Part shown: positions 36,647-46,205 of the stretch, piece by piece
How positions within the stretch are numbered: the stretch's first letter is position 1
Layout: every line of letters starts with the position of its first letter
NCBI GenBank assembly: GCA_905221235.1
Contig: CAJNCJ010000009.1
Coordinates: 4,392 to 68,391, forward strand
Length of the DNA stretch: 64,000 bases
DNA from: a bacterium
GTDB lineage: Bacteria > Bacillota > Bacilli > Lactobacillales > Streptococcaceae
Direction of reading: 5' to 3'
Translations under genes and position numbers: made by a program
Notes under the pieces: generated by a model
Told to the model about the DNA's origin: nothing
Seen by the model: only the letters and a program-made list of their open reading frames with translations
Databases searched by the model: none

Positions 36647-37651
36647 ATGACAAGTAAAAGAGAACTAGTTTTTAGAGCCATCCGAGGAGAAGAGGTGGAA
36701 CGGGTTCCTGTAGGCTTGTGGTTTCATTTTGTAACACTGGAGGAAAAAGGGCAAGGTTTAAATAACCCACGTATCTTTCAAAAAAGTGTAGAGGGGCATC
36801 GGCAGTACGTTGAAAGAATTCATCCTGACTTTGTCAAAATAATGAGTGACGGATTTTTCATTTATCCAAGTAATGTCTATAGTCCTTCGGTTGCAAGTAT
36901 TCAGGAGTTGGCTTCTATTGAGTCCATTGGTGAAAATCATCCTTGGATTCAGCAACAAGTAGAAGTGGTACAAGCTATCCGTGCAACCTTCACTGAGGAA
37001 ATTGCATCGTTTTACAATATTTTTTCTCCGATTTCCTACTTGAAACGCTGGTTTCGTACAGAGACTTCTAGAGGTGATAAGGAGGTTGCAGATCTTGTTC
37101 TTGAAAATCCAGAGCTATTCAGGGAGGTTTTAGATGTGATAGCTGAGGATATCGCTATCCTAACCAAGGCAGTCATTCAGGATGGTGGAGCAGATGGGAT
37201 TTACCTTAGTACGCAAGAAATTCAGGATGAGCGCATCACATCAGACTTGTACCAGACCTATATCGAGCCAAGTAATATAAAGGTTTTAGAAGCTGCTAAT
37301 CAGGCAGGTGGGATAAATATTCTGCATATTTGTGGTTTCCAAGGTGCTAGTAATGATGTGACTATTTTCAAAGATTATCCAGCCCAAGTTTTCAACTGGG
37401 CAACCCACCATGAAGCAGTCAGTTTGCCTCAAGGTCAGGAGCTATTTCATGGTAAAGCGGTCTTGGGTGGTTTTGAAAATGGGAAGCAGAGCCTGCTTTA
37501 TGGAGGTAGAAAGGCTGAACTACAAGAGGAAACCAAACGCTTGTTAGCTGAGGCTGGAAGTAGAGGAGTTCTTCTTGGAGCAGATTGCACAGTTCCAGAT
37601 GACTTTGAATTAGAAAGATTGGACTGGATTCGTCAGGCTGCTGTTTTATGA
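36647..37651 (+). CDS. URO-D superfamily protein 1, methyltransferase-like
   Basis: 334 residues from the ATG at 36647 (MTSKRELVFRAIRGEEVERV), with AAGGAG 7 bases upstream; a longer in-frame reading from 36596 is rejected. The N-terminal signature VFRAIRGEEVERVPVGLW is that of the uroporphyrinogen decarboxylase superfamily. It keeps H227-I-C229 and C314 (in GADCTVP), the H-x-C...C zinc set of MtaA/MtbA-type methyltransferases, and not obvious heme-pathway residues. A heme enzyme is unlikely since streptococci lack the pathway. It heads a seven-gene operon with its paralogue and an ABC transporter. Substrate unknown. Confidence 0.83.
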   Translation: MTSKRELVFRAIRGEEVERVPVGLWFHFVTLEEKGQGLNNPRIFQKSVEGHRQYVERIHPDFVKIMSDGFFIYPSNVYSPSVASIQELASIESIGENHPWIQQQVEVVQAIRATFTEEIASFYNIFSPISYLKRWFRTETSRGDKEVADLVLENPELFREVLDVIAEDIAILTKAVIQDGGADGIYLSTQEIQDERITSDLYQTYIEPSNIKVLEAANQAGGINILHICGFQGASNDVTIFKDYPAQVFNWATHHEAVSLPQGQELFHGKAVLGGFENGKQSLLYGGRKAELQEETKRLLAEAGSRGVLLGADCTVPDDFELERLDWIRQAAVL

Positions 37652-37663
37652 TAGGAGGGCCTT

Positions 37664-37867
37664 ATGAAAAGAAAAAAGTTGTTATTGGCAGGGACGGTCC
37701 TCGGCTTTGTCATCTTACTTGCAATCAGTCTTACCAAGGGATTTACTTGTAAGGAAGGTCCAAGATGTCATGGAGTTCAGGATTTTCAGAAGGGAAGTCT
37801 TCCTTTCATTCAAACAAATGATATTGCCAGTGTTTTATTAGTTGAAAAAGAAAGAAATGGAGAATAG
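37664..37867 (+). CDS. Small membrane or secreted peptide with two cysteines
   Basis: 67 residues, unrecognised. One hydrophobic segment (about 6-24) follows a basic start, MKRKKLLLAGTVLGFVILLA, and the rest is exported or periplasm-facing, with C29 and C35 in TCKEGPRCHG. Shine-Dalgarno AGGAGGG precedes; it lies 12 bases after the first URO-D-like gene and 2 bases before the second, so its place in the operon is deliberate rather than random. It may be a metal or redox partner; no family can be named. Confidence 0.7.
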   Translation: MKRKKLLLAGTVLGFVILLAISLTKGFTCKEGPRCHGVQDFQKGSLPFIQTNDIASVLLVEKERNGE

Positions 37868-37869
37868 AG

Positions 37870-38868
37870 ATGTCAGAAAAAAGAGAATGGGTTTTAAAAG
37901 CATTTAGAGGAGAAGCGGTCGATCGTGTGCCAGTTGGTTTTTGGCACCATTTTACATCAGAAGAGGAATGGTTAAAGGGTTTTTCAAATCCTGTGATTAT
38001 TGAAAAGAACATACAAGGTCACAAACGTTTTATCCGTGAATTAAATCCCGACTTTATCAAGTTGATGAGTGATGGCTATTTTGCTTATCCAAATCCAGTT
38101 ATTGCCAAAGGGAAGTCACTTCAAGAGTTGGCAGAGATTGAACCTCTGGGAGAAGATCATCCGTGGATTAGAGAGCAAGTAGAGTTAGTGAAGAAAATTA
38201 AGCAGGAGTTTACGGAAGATATTGTTGCTATTTACAATATTTTTGCACCTGTGACCTACCTCAAATGGTTACTTGGAGAAGTGTCTGGTGGGGATGATCT
38301 CATTGCAGATTTCTTAGTCCAAGATCCTCAGAAATTGAAAAAAGTCCTCGATGTGATTGCGCAGGATATCGCTAGCTTGAGTCAAGCTATTATTAGAGAT
38401 GCAGGAGCAGACGGTATCTATCTCAGTGTGCAAAGTATTCAGGATGCGCGAGTTTCTGTTGAAGCCTATCAAGATATTGTTGCGTCGAGTGAACTGACTG
38501 TTTTAAATGCAGCTAAGTCGGTTGGTGGTGTAAATATCCTTCACATCTGTGGCTATGAAGGAGCTCGAAACGATATTCATATCTTTGCCGACTATCCAGC
38601 TCATGTTTTTAACTGGGCAGTTGGTCCAGAAGGGATTAGTCTAAAAGAAGGTCGTGAGATTTTCAAGGGTCGTACTGTTTTGGGAGGATTTGAAAACGGC
38701 AAAGAGGGTCTTCTCTATCAAGGCAGTAAGGAAGAAATTCAAACTGAAACCAAACGATTGATAGAAGAAACAGGCAAAGAGGGCCTCATACTGGGAGCAG
38801 ATTGTACCATTCCGAGCGATATTGCAGTGGAGCGTATCCAGTGGGTGAGAGAAGCAGTAGCTAAATAA
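37870..38868 (+). CDS. URO-D superfamily protein 2, methyltransferase-like
   Basis: 332 residues, clearly a paralogue of the first (36647). MSEKREWVLKAFRGEAVDRV at the start, DGIYLSVQSIQDARV in the middle, and the zinc set H225-I-C227 and C312 (in GADCTIP). Both copies keep the same ligands, so both are likely active, perhaps as a heterodimer or on two related substrates. It precedes the transporter genes, 11 bases before the binding protein gene. Acceptor and donor are unknown. Confidence 0.83.
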   Translation: MSEKREWVLKAFRGEAVDRVPVGFWHHFTSEEEWLKGFSNPVIIEKNIQGHKRFIRELNPDFIKLMSDGYFAYPNPVIAKGKSLQELAEIEPLGEDHPWIREQVELVKKIKQEFTEDIVAIYNIFAPVTYLKWLLGEVSGGDDLIADFLVQDPQKLKKVLDVIAQDIASLSQAIIRDAGADGIYLSVQSIQDARVSVEAYQDIVASSELTVLNAAKSVGGVNILHICGYEGARNDIHIFADYPAHVFNWAVGPEGISLKEGREIFKGRTVLGGFENGKEGLLYQGSKEEIQTETKRLIEETGKEGLILGADCTIPSDIAVERIQWVREAVAK

Positions 38869-38879
38869 AGGAGAAGAAT

Positions 38880-39758
38880 ATGAGTAAGAAAACATGGATT
38901 ATTAGTGGAGTTACGGTTGCGGCAGTGCTTGGAGCAACAATTATTGGTAGAACTTTAGCAGGAGCATCTGCTAAAGGTGCAGATGCAGCTTCGTCTGGAC
39001 AAGTAACAACTTTAAAAGTTGCCCATACCCAAAACTATGTCCCTTATGATTTTATTGACGAAAAAGGGGAATCAGATGGTTATGAAGTCGCTGTTTTAAA
39101 GGCAGTTGATGAGAAATTAGCGGATTATAAATTTGAGTATACTGGAACTAGTGATGATGATCTCTTGATTGGACTTGAGTCTGGCAAGTACGATATTGGG
39201 ACAAAAGGTGCTTGGTATACAGATGAACGGGCTAAGAAATTCATTATTCCATCTGAGCCAGTAGGAGCCAGCATTATTGGTTTTACTGTTAGAAAAGAAG
39301 ATGAAGCCAAATATAAGAATATTGATGATTTCGCCAAAAACAAAGGAAAATTAGTACCCATCTCTCCTCAAAATGCCCAGTGGAATGTTATCAATAGCTA
39401 TAATGACAAGCACAAGGATACACCGATTGAACTGACGGCTGCTGAATCCTTCAAAGTGGCAGATGCTTATGCTTGGGTTTTAGAAGGACGTTATGATGCT
39501 TTCTTTGACATCAAGTTATCTTTTGAAAAAGCAGTGACAGCAGAGGATGGTTCTTACCACCAATATGCGGACAAACTTAGTTGGTTCCCTTATAAAGGAA
39601 TCCCAACCTATCCCTTGATTCACCGTGATGAAAAGGAAGAGAAGTTTGCTAAAGAGTATGAAAAAGCTATTAAAGAATTAAAAGAAGACGGTACTTTAGC
39701 TAAACTTTCTCAAAAATACTTTAAAGAAGATGTCTTTAGCTACGTTGATAAAGATTAG
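38880..39758 (+). CDS. Amino-acid-type ABC transporter, substrate-binding protein
   Basis: 292 residues, SBP family 3 (polar amino acids and related small molecules): TLKVAHTQNYVPYDFIDEKG (about 41-60) and YKFEYTGTSDDDLLIGLESG (split at 81-100) fit the fold. The N-terminus carries a single hydrophobic segment (5-25) without a lipobox cysteine, so it is either membrane-anchored or secreted rather than lipidated. It stands between the methyltransferase-like genes and two permease genes, and should supply their substrate. Confidence 0.88.
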   Translation: MSKKTWIISGVTVAAVLGATIIGRTLAGASAKGADAASSGQVTTLKVAHTQNYVPYDFIDEKGESDGYEVAVLKAVDEKLADYKFEYTGTSDDDLLIGLESGKYDIGTKGAWYTDERAKKFIIPSEPVGASIIGFTVRKEDEAKYKNIDDFAKNKGKLVPISPQNAQWNVINSYNDKHKDTPIELTAAESFKVADAYAWVLEGRYDAFFDIKLSFEKAVTAEDGSYHQYADKLSWFPYKGIPTYPLIHRDEKEEKFAKEYEKAIKELKEDGTLAKLSQKYFKEDVFSYVDKD

Positions 39759-39791
39759 ATGAGCAATCAGGCATGTTAGAAAGAGGTTTAC

Positions 39792-40484
39792 ATGGTTTCA
39801 TATGATTTTTCAAGAGTGTTCCAATTTTTACCCACCTTATGGCAGGCTCTTCCTATGACCTTGTCCATTCTCTTTTTTACTACAATCCTCGGTTCCCTTT
39901 TCGGTGGCTTACTGGCTTGGGCTCAAGTGGGAGAAGACAAGACTTTTGCGGGTCTTTCTAAGGGCTATATTTTCACTCTTCGCTGTACTCCCCCTATTGT
40001 TTTACTATTCCTTGTTTTTTATGGTTTACCTGAATTTTTAAAATGGTGGCTAAATTTAGATATCAACAACTGGTCCAAAACGGTCTTCGTCTTATTCACC
40101 ATGGTCTTGCTATTTGCGGCTATCATTGCAGAAGTATTTAAGGCATCCTATCAGGCAATTCCAAAAGGTCAGATGGAGGCTGGAGTCAGTATTGGTCTGA
40201 CACCTAGTCAGACATTTTGGAGAATCATTTTTCCTCAGGCTTTTCAAGTGGCTCTTCCAAATGTGACGACTGCTATTCTAAATTTGATGCGGGACGCTGC
40301 CCTAGCTTATACGATTGGTTTTGTAGATGTCATGGGGGCTGGGAATCTCTTAATCAGTCGCAATTTGGGGAATTATTCTCTTGAAACCTATACAGCGGTT
40401 GCCATTCTTTATTGGGGTGTAGCCTTGGCTGTTTCCTTCTTGAGTCGCTTGTTAGAAAAATCTTTGGAAACGAAAGGGAGATAG
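39792..40484 (+). CDS. Amino-acid-type ABC transporter, permease 1
   Basis: 230 residues with five membrane segments. The HisM-type EAA loop is visible as GQMEAGVSIGLTPSQTFWRI (about 127-146), where the ATPase docks. It pairs with the next permease as a heterodimer. AGAGG precedes the ATG at spacing compatible with translation. The next gene follows after 3 bases. Confidence 0.9.
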   Translation: MVSYDFSRVFQFLPTLWQALPMTLSILFFTTILGSLFGGLLAWAQVGEDKTFAGLSKGYIFTLRCTPPIVLLFLVFYGLPEFLKWWLNLDINNWSKTVFVLFTMVLLFAAIIAEVFKASYQAIPKGQMEAGVSIGLTPSQTFWRIIFPQAFQVALPNVTTAILNLMRDAALAYTIGFVDVMGAGNLLISRNLGNYSLETYTAVAILYWGVALAVSFLSRLLEKSLETKGR

Positions 40485-40487
40485 GAT

Positions 40488-41210
40488 ATGGATTTGGACT
40501 ATATTGTAAAAACCTTTTTAGAGACCTTAAAAGGGGTACCGACCACCTTGATTATCATGATTGTAGCTATGATCTTAAGTTTTCTACCTGCCTTATTTTT
40601 AGCGCTGGGGCAAATATACAAAGTCAAAGGTGTTCGAACCTTCTCCCTCGTGTATCTAGCTTTTATAAGAGCGACACCTCCGATTTTGCTGATTCTTTTC
40701 TTTTATAGTTTGTTTCCGAGTTTGCTCAATCAATTTCTTAAAAGCATAGGAAGTGATGTTGATATCTTTAAACTCAATCCCATCTATTATGCTTTTATTA
40801 TCTATAGCTTGATGACAACAGGTAGTTTATCAGAAATCTTACGTTCGGCTATTTTGACTGTGGATAAGGGACAATTAGAAGCTGCACAAGCGATTGGTTT
40901 AACCACTAGTCAGGCTTATGTGAGGATTGTTTTTCCACAGGCCTTGCGGTCAGCCTTGCCTAATCTGGCTAATCTAGTCATAAATATTGTAAAAGGAACC
41001 TCTTTGGTTTTTGTGATGACCATTAAGGATATTACAGCCATTGCCCGTGTTGAAGCGTCTTATGGTTATCAGTATTTTGAATCCTATTTTGTGATCTTTT
41101 TACAGTACATTCTTATTTGCGGATTGATTCAATGGGGCTTTTCAATTATAGAGAAACGCTATATTCGAAGAGAAAAGGGACAAGTAGTGCCCAGTACAGG
41201 TTTAGCATAG
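40488..41210 (+). CDS. Amino-acid-type ABC transporter, permease 2
   Basis: 240 residues, five membrane segments, with the EAA loop GQLEAAQAIGLTTSQAYVRI (about 127-146). Second half of the permease pair. The ATPase gene starts 9 bases after its stop. Confidence 0.9.
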   Translation: MDLDYIVKTFLETLKGVPTTLIIMIVAMILSFLPALFLALGQIYKVKGVRTFSLVYLAFIRATPPILLILFFYSLFPSLLNQFLKSIGSDVDIFKLNPIYYAFIIYSLMTTGSLSEILRSAILTVDKGQLEAAQAIGLTTSQAYVRIVFPQALRSALPNLANLVINIVKGTSLVFVMTIKDITAIARVEASYGYQYFESYFVIFLQYILICGLIQWGFSIIEKRYIRREKGQVVPSTGLA

Positions 41211-41219
41211 GAGAAGACA

Positions 41220-41984
41220 ATGTTACAAGTAGAACATATTGCAAAAAAATTTGGAGACAGACAAGTCCTAGAAGATGTTAACCTCAAGGTCAACCAAGGG
41301 GATGTGGTTGTAATCTTGGGCCCATCTGGATCAGGTAAAACGACTTTTCTCAGATGTCTCAATCATTTAGAAAAGGCGGATAGTGGTTCTTTGAAACTTG
41401 CTGACAAAGACTACGACCTTGGAAAATTGACTAAAAAAGATATTTTAGAAATTCGCCAGAAGACCGCCTTTGTTTTCCAACATTATAATTTATTTGCCAA
41501 TAAAACATCCTTGGAAAATATTTTAGAGGGCCTAGTAGTTGCTCGGAAAATTCCTAAGGAAGAAGCAACCAAACGTGCGGAAGCTGCCTTAGAAAAAGTT
41601 GGTTTACTAGCTTATAAGGATTACTATCCCTCTCAGCTTTCTGGAGGCCAGCAACAACGAATCGGTATTGCGCGTGCCATCGCTGTGAAACCAGAGGTCA
41701 TTCTATTGGATGAGCCAACATCGGCCTTGGATCCAGAGTTGGTAGGAGATGTTTTGGATGTTTTAAAACAGTTGGCTAAAGAAGGTGTTACTATGGTAGT
41801 AGTGACGCATGAGATGGGATTTGCCAGAGATGTGGCCAACCATGTCATTTTTATGGATGGCGGGAAAATTGTTGAAGAAAATAATGCCCATGATTTCTTT
41901 AGTCGCCCACAGGAAGAACGAACTAAGCAATTTTTGGCACGAATTCTTTCGGATGCGACCTATAGTGTAGAATATATGATTTGA
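41220..41984 (+). CDS. Amino-acid-type ABC transporter, ATP-binding protein
   Basis: 254 residues. Walker [10 protein letters not shown] (about 34-42), signature [14 protein letters not shown] (about 140-153) and Walker [15 protein letters not shown] (about 161-174) are intact. It energises the two permeases before it and ends the seven-gene operon; a two-way terminator follows. In GlnQ/HisP family by sequence type. Confidence 0.93.
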   Translation: MLQVEHIAKKFGDRQVLEDVNLKVNQGDVVVILGPSGSGKTTFLRCLNHLEKADSGSLKLADKDYDLGKLTKKDILEIRQKTAFVFQHYNLFANKTSLENILEGLVVARKIPKEEATKRAEAALEKVGLLAYKDYYPSQLSGGQQQRIGIARAIAVKPEVILLDEPTSALDPELVGDVLDVLKQLAKEGVTMVVVTHEMGFARDVANHVIFMDGGKIVEENNAHDFFSRPQEERTKQFLARILSDATYSVEYMI

Positions 41985-42011
41985 TAGATAGGATTATCAG
42001 GGCAAAAAATC

Positions 42012-42044
42012 AATCCCCCGAGCGTTAAGGCTTGGGGGATTTTT
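42012..42044. terminator. Bidirectional terminator
   Basis: AATCCCCC (42012-42019) and GGGGGATT (42034-42041) pair with AGC/GCT inside; A and T tails on both sides serve the ABC operon and the converging pullulanase gene. Confidence 0.85.
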
Positions 42045-42060
42045 CTATAGGAGGGCTAGT

Positions 42061-45000
42061 TTAGTTCTCTTTTTTGTTTTTTAGTAAGAACCCGAGACCT
42101 AGAAGGGCAAGGAGACTGATTCCTGCCAACAGGAGTTTGTGATCATTTTTGGTTCCTGTATTTGGAAGTTCAGCTTGTTTAGCTGGGGTTGCAGGCGTAT
42201 TTTCCTTGCTAGAGTTATCTACAGCTTCGTTTTGAACAGCTTCTTTGACAGATGATGCTTGTGGCTCTTGTACTGGTTTTTCAGCTTGTGAATCAGTTGT
42301 AGTTTGGCTAGGTCTATTATCTGTCTCAGCTACGTTTGCATCTGGTTTTGCAGAATCAGGTTTAGTTTGTGGAGCTGGATTTTGCTGTTCCGGTTTGACG
42401 ACTCGGTTTGGAGTATTGACTTGACCGTTATTTTGACCTTGCTCTTGTGTTAAGCTAGAAAGATTAAATTCTGGTTTTTCTTCCACAGCTGGGGCAACAA
42501 TGGCACCGCCTTGAGAGACTCGAAGAACAGTGGCTGTAAGGGCATTTAATTTCAAGCCTTTTTCAGTCCATTCAAGTCCTTTCGGGTTGGCAATTCCGAC
42601 TGGTCCTGCTTGGTTTTCATCTGCTAAAACTTCAGCATTTCTGAGGTGGGCAAAGGCAGTTCCTAAGTTAAATTCACGAGCTTTTTCGTCCGCATTGACA
42701 AAGACTGCATAGATATCACCGTTTGGAGCAGTGATTTGGTAGCCAATCACTACATCTTCTTTTTCCACACCATTTTGGCCTGGGACAGTGATGAGGTGGA
42801 CACGGTCTTTGATCTCTTGGAGACTCTTGAGTCGGAAGGCATCTGTAGATTGACGAAGGGCAATCAACCCTTTCATATAGTCACGGCTCTTGACATTTTC
42901 AGGATAAGCTTTACCATCTGTAGCCTTAGTCCAGTCAAACTTATTGATAGCATCGCTAGAATCGTAAGAATCATGGATAAAGTAAGGATAGTCGAATGGA
43001 TTGCCGTCCTTATCACGCAACAAGTGAGATTTGTTTGGAACCTTATCCTCTGCTACTGGAGTCTTGTAGGCTGGATCACGGAATTGTTTGGTACGCCCAT
43101 ATTCCTGACCAGAGTGGATAAATGGAGTTCCTTGAGCTGTTAAGACCATGAGGTTTCCAAGTCGCAAACGACGATGAATTTCAGCATAGTTCTCAGCCTT
43201 GCTTGGGTCTTTTTTGATAGACTGGGCAATGATGTCAAAGAGGGTCAAGTTATCATGGGCTGCGATGTATTGGATGACATCTCCAGGGCTGTCTGCTTCA
43301 AAGTTGGTTGGCTGAGCAATCAGATTTTTAAAGATAGTGTTGATATCACGCTTGCCACCTGTGATAAAGGCAGGTTGACCTTCATTTGGATAACCAGACT
43401 TGAGGTTGTTACGGATGTCATCTGAGAAGACAGCGACAGTATCGGTATGTTTCATCCAATCTTGGTCAGCAGCTTTAGTAGGCATATTTTCATCACCAGC
43501 ATAGGTTCTCCAACCTTCACCTAGCATGATGAGGTTTGGATTGAGGGCGCGTGCAGCCTTGTAAGCTTCTTCGATAGAAGCCGCATCATGGTCTCCCATC
43601 ATATCGAAGCGGAAACCATCTACTTTGTAGGTATCAACTAGGTATTTGATAGAGTCAACTAGGAGGCGTTTGGTCATATGGTGAGTTGTTCCCAAACGTC
43701 CACCACCAAAGCTAGTTCGAGGTGCGCCATCAGCATCCATAAAGTGGTAGTAGTTTGGTTCTAGATCTTCAAAGATATCGACTTTGGCTGTATGGTTGTA
43801 AACTACGTCCAGGATAGCTCCCATGCCACGTTTGTGGATCTCATTGATGAGGTTTTTAAACTCTGCGATTCGTTTTTCTGGATTCTTAGGATCGCTTGAA
43901 TACATACCAGTCAATGAGAAGTAGTTTTGAGGGTCATATCCCCAGTTGTAGTTGCTGTTGCTTGAAGCATAGTCAGACAAGCGTTCATGATTTTTCAATT
44001 CATTGACAAAATAGTAAGACAAGACTGGAAGGAGCTGGATGTGGGTTACACCCAAGTCTTTGAGATAGTCTAGTTTTTCGATAAAGGCTTCAAAAGTACC
44101 AAATGGTTTGGTCAAGTCTTTTGCAATGGCAGGATCTGAAGTGAAGTCACGCACATGAGCTTCATAGATAACGGCATCTTCACGAGTCTTGAAGTTGTGG
44201 ATCTTACCATAAGTCAAGTCTTGAGGTCCTAGTTTGGCTGGATCTACAAAGGCAGCTTTAGCCACTTTATGGGCATCATCGATCTTAGCATCGTCACTAT
44301 TCCAAGCAGCGAGAGATTTAGCGTAAGGATCGAGTGCAAGAACAGTTTTACCCTGACGCTCGATTTGGTATTGATAATAGTATCCAGTGAAATCTGTGAT
44401 TCCTAATTTGTTTGTGCTATCTAGAGTTTGTTTCCAGGTTCCTCTTTCCCCTTTTTCAAGAGCGACAGTTCCAACCACTTTTTCAGGGTCATTTTTGTCG
44501 TAGACAACAACAGAAACCTTATCAGCACTTGGTGACCAAAGGGTCAAATCAACTTGTTTTCCTTCTTCTTTTAGGTCAGCTCCAAGTTTGCCATCATAAC
44601 TGTAAGTCTCATCTTTAAGACGCCAGCTTGTTTTGGTAGTGAATTGGTCAGCGTTGTAGCTCACGGTATAAGGATGTTTTGTGTCAGAGAAATCTCCGCT
44701 GTAAGTTACTTTCTTACCAGCTTCGTCGATTGCAACATCGGTAATAGTTACCTTGTTTCCTAGGTGATTAGTGATGTTGGTGTGTTTGAGGATATCCTCT
44801 TTTTTAGCACCGACAAGTGTTGAAAAACTACTTTCAATACTAGATTTTCCTACGTGTTGGGCTCCTGTCATGCGGATATCATGGACATAGTATGGATTTG
44901 TGTAAATCGATTCGTCATCGTCTTTTAGAAAAATTTGGCTATGATTTTTCAAATCTGTGAACTTATAATCTTCTTTACGGATTTTCACATCGTCTCCTTG

Positions 45001-45957
45001 TTTGCTTCTGTCTAGTAATAAAAATCCAAGGTCTTTAGCTGCATCTTTGAGTGGAATATCGATATAGCGACCATATTTGCCTGTAGCCGTAAAGTCTGTT
45101 CCGTTAGGCCATTCACCACTACTTGGCTCCTTCACATCTCCCCAGTACCATAGAGATTTCTTGTCATAGTTGCCATCTGTGCGGTAGTAGTTGACACGAA
45201 TAGTTCCTGCAGGTTGTGGCTCGTAAGAAAAAACCTTGTAATCTTGGTTCAACCAAGCCTCATTCATCTTTGGTGCCAGTTTTTCTACCGATTTATCGCC
45301 TGTTAGATTTTTCCCAGCTGTATTATTGATGAGGAAGCTAATTTTCTTGGCTTGTTCTCCCTTTAATTTGATATCTAGGTAGTAACCATAGTCATCTTTT
45401 TTGGCATCCTTAAAGGACAAGGCTCCGTTAGGCCAGTTTTCAGAAGGTTTTTCAACATCGTCCCAAGTCCATAGTCCTTGAGCCTCCTTGTTTTCTTCAG
45501 GAAGTTTTTTGACGTGGATACGGAAGTAGTTGTCTTCGATTGGCTCTTCTGCCTTAGTTTTAGTCGTTACTGGACTAGTAGAAGTCGTTGCCTCACTTGA
45601 ACGATCTTGTCCAGTTTGTGGTGCTGAATCGGCTGGGCTTGAAACAGGAGTTGTTGGATCTGTTGCAGGTTTTTCTTCTTTTTTCTCTAGGGAAGCGTTT
45701 GCATTTTTAGGTGCAGAAAGATCACTTTCTTGCTTACCAGTGCTGGCTGTTGTATCAGTAAGAGGTTGGGCAAGGGCAGTAGTAGTTTCACTATTACTTG
45801 CGTTAGTGGTTGTAGTATTTTCCTTGGCTGAGATAGTTGGTGTAGCCATAGCAAGTAGGATAAGGCTTGCGCCGATAAGGACAGAGCCAGTTCCATTCTT
45901 GAGGGAACGGATGCTGTAAACCATTTTTTTCTCAGTTTGAGCAGGTGTTTTTCTCAT
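42061..45957 (-). CDS. spuA: Cell-wall pullulanase, LPXTG-anchored
   Basis: 1298 residues from the ATG at 45957 (MRKTPAQTEKKMVYSIRSLK), which has GGAG 7 bases upstream; the longer reading from 46053 is rejected. It has a YSIRK-type signal (14-17), a low-complexity region, two CBM41 starch-binding modules (about 140-240 and 255-350), a CBM48-like module and a GH13 core with the nucleophile D785 in FRFDMMG and acid/base E814 in GEGW. LPNTG (1264-1268), a membrane segment and KNKKEN end the protein for sortase anchoring. It cuts alpha-1,6 bonds in pullulan and glycogen; S. pneumoniae SpuA is the close relative. Confidence 0.95.
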   Translation of the reverse strand: MRKTPAQTEKKMVYSIRSLKNGTGSVLIGASLILLAMATPTISAKENTTTTNASNSETTTALAQPLTDTTASTGKQESDLSAPKNANASLEKKEEKPATDPTTPVSSPADSAPQTGQDRSSEATTSTSPVTTKTKAEEPIEDNYFRIHVKKLPEENKEAQGLWTWDDVEKPSENWPNGALSFKDAKKDDYGYYLDIKLKGEQAKKISFLINNTAGKNLTGDKSVEKLAPKMNEAWLNQDYKVFSYEPQPAGTIRVNYYRTDGNYDKKSLWYWGDVKEPSSGEWPNGTDFTATGKYGRYIDIPLKDAAKDLGFLLLDRSKQGDDVKIRKEDYKFTDLKNHSQIFLKDDDESIYTNPYYVHDIRMTGAQHVGKSSIESSFSTLVGAKKEDILKHTNITNHLGNKVTITDVAIDEAGKKVTYSGDFSDTKHPYTVSYNADQFTTKTSWRLKDETYSYDGKLGADLKEEGKQVDLTLWSPSADKVSVVVYDKNDPEKVVGTVALEKGERGTWKQTLDSTNKLGITDFTGYYYQYQIERQGKTVLALDPYAKSLAAWNSDDAKIDDAHKVAKAAFVDPAKLGPQDLTYGKIHNFKTREDAVIYEAHVRDFTSDPAIAKDLTKPFGTFEAFIEKLDYLKDLGVTHIQLLPVLSYYFVNELKNHERLSDYASSNSNYNWGYDPQNYFSLTGMYSSDPKNPEKRIAEFKNLINEIHKRGMGAILDVVYNHTAKVDIFEDLEPNYYHFMDADGAPRTSFGGGRLGTTHHMTKRLLVDSIKYLVDTYKVDGFRFDMMGDHDAASIEEAYKAARALNPNLIMLGEGWRTYAGDENMPTKAADQDWMKHTDTVAVFSDDIRNNLKSGYPNEGQPAFITGGKRDINTIFKNLIAQPTNFEADSPGDVIQYIAAHDNLTLFDIIAQSIKKDPSKAENYAEIHRRLRLGNLMVLTAQGTPFIHSGQEYGRTKQFRDPAYKTPVAEDKVPNKSHLLRDKDGNPFDYPYFIHDSYDSSDAINKFDWTKATDGKAYPENVKSRDYMKGLIALRQSTDAFRLKSLQEIKDRVHLITVPGQNGVEKEDVVIGYQITAPNGDIYAVFVNADEKAREFNLGTAFAHLRNAEVLADENQAGPVGIANPKGLEWTEKGLKLNALTATVLRVSQGGAIVAPAVEEKPEFNLSSLTQEQGQNNGQVNTPNRVVKPEQQNPAPQTKPDSAKPDANVAETDNRPSQTTTDSQAEKPVQEPQASSVKEAVQNEAVDNSSKENTPATPAKQAELPNTGTKNDHKLLLAGISLLALLGLGFLLKNKKEN

Positions 45958-45988
45958 AATCATTCTCCAATCAATAAATTTCTTTATC

Positions 45989-46017
45989 AGTATAGCACTT
46001 AGTAAAACGATATGCAA
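45989..46017 (-). promoter_or_regulatory. Promoter of the pullulanase gene
   Basis: On the minus strand TTGCAT (46017-46012), 17 bases, TATACT (45994-45989). The -35 lies inside a cre site. Confidence 0.78.
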
Positions 46018-46026
46018 GCGTTTTCT
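46012..46026. promoter_or_regulatory. CcpA catabolite-response element (cre)
   Basis: ATGCAAGCGTTTTCT matches the cre consensus WTGNAANCGNWNNCW at every position. It covers the -35 of the pullulanase promoter, so CcpA should repress it when preferred sugars are present. Confidence 0.85.
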
Positions 46027-46121
46027 CAAAATTAAAACAAAAGAAAATCGCAACAGGTTTTGCTACGATTTAGCTAGTATTTCTTATAGGAAAAGATTTT
46101 GTCAAAAAATCGTCAATCCTC

Positions 46122-46150
46122 TTGAAAAATCTAGCTAAATAGGGTATAAT
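46122..46150 (+). promoter_or_regulatory. rpoBC promoter
   Basis: TTGAAA (46122-46127), 17-base spacer, TATAAT (46145-46150). Transcription would begin near 46157, leaving a leader of about 245 bases before rpoB. Confidence 0.82.
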
Positions 46151-46205
46151 ATGAGTAATCATTTGTCGTAGGTTTTGTCTGAAATATTGTCCAGACAAGG
46201 CTCAC

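Noticed and set aside
36647..38868. Heme biosynthesis (true HemE)
   Set aside because: Two copies with a zinc-type H-x-C...C set, no other heme genes, and an importer next to them.
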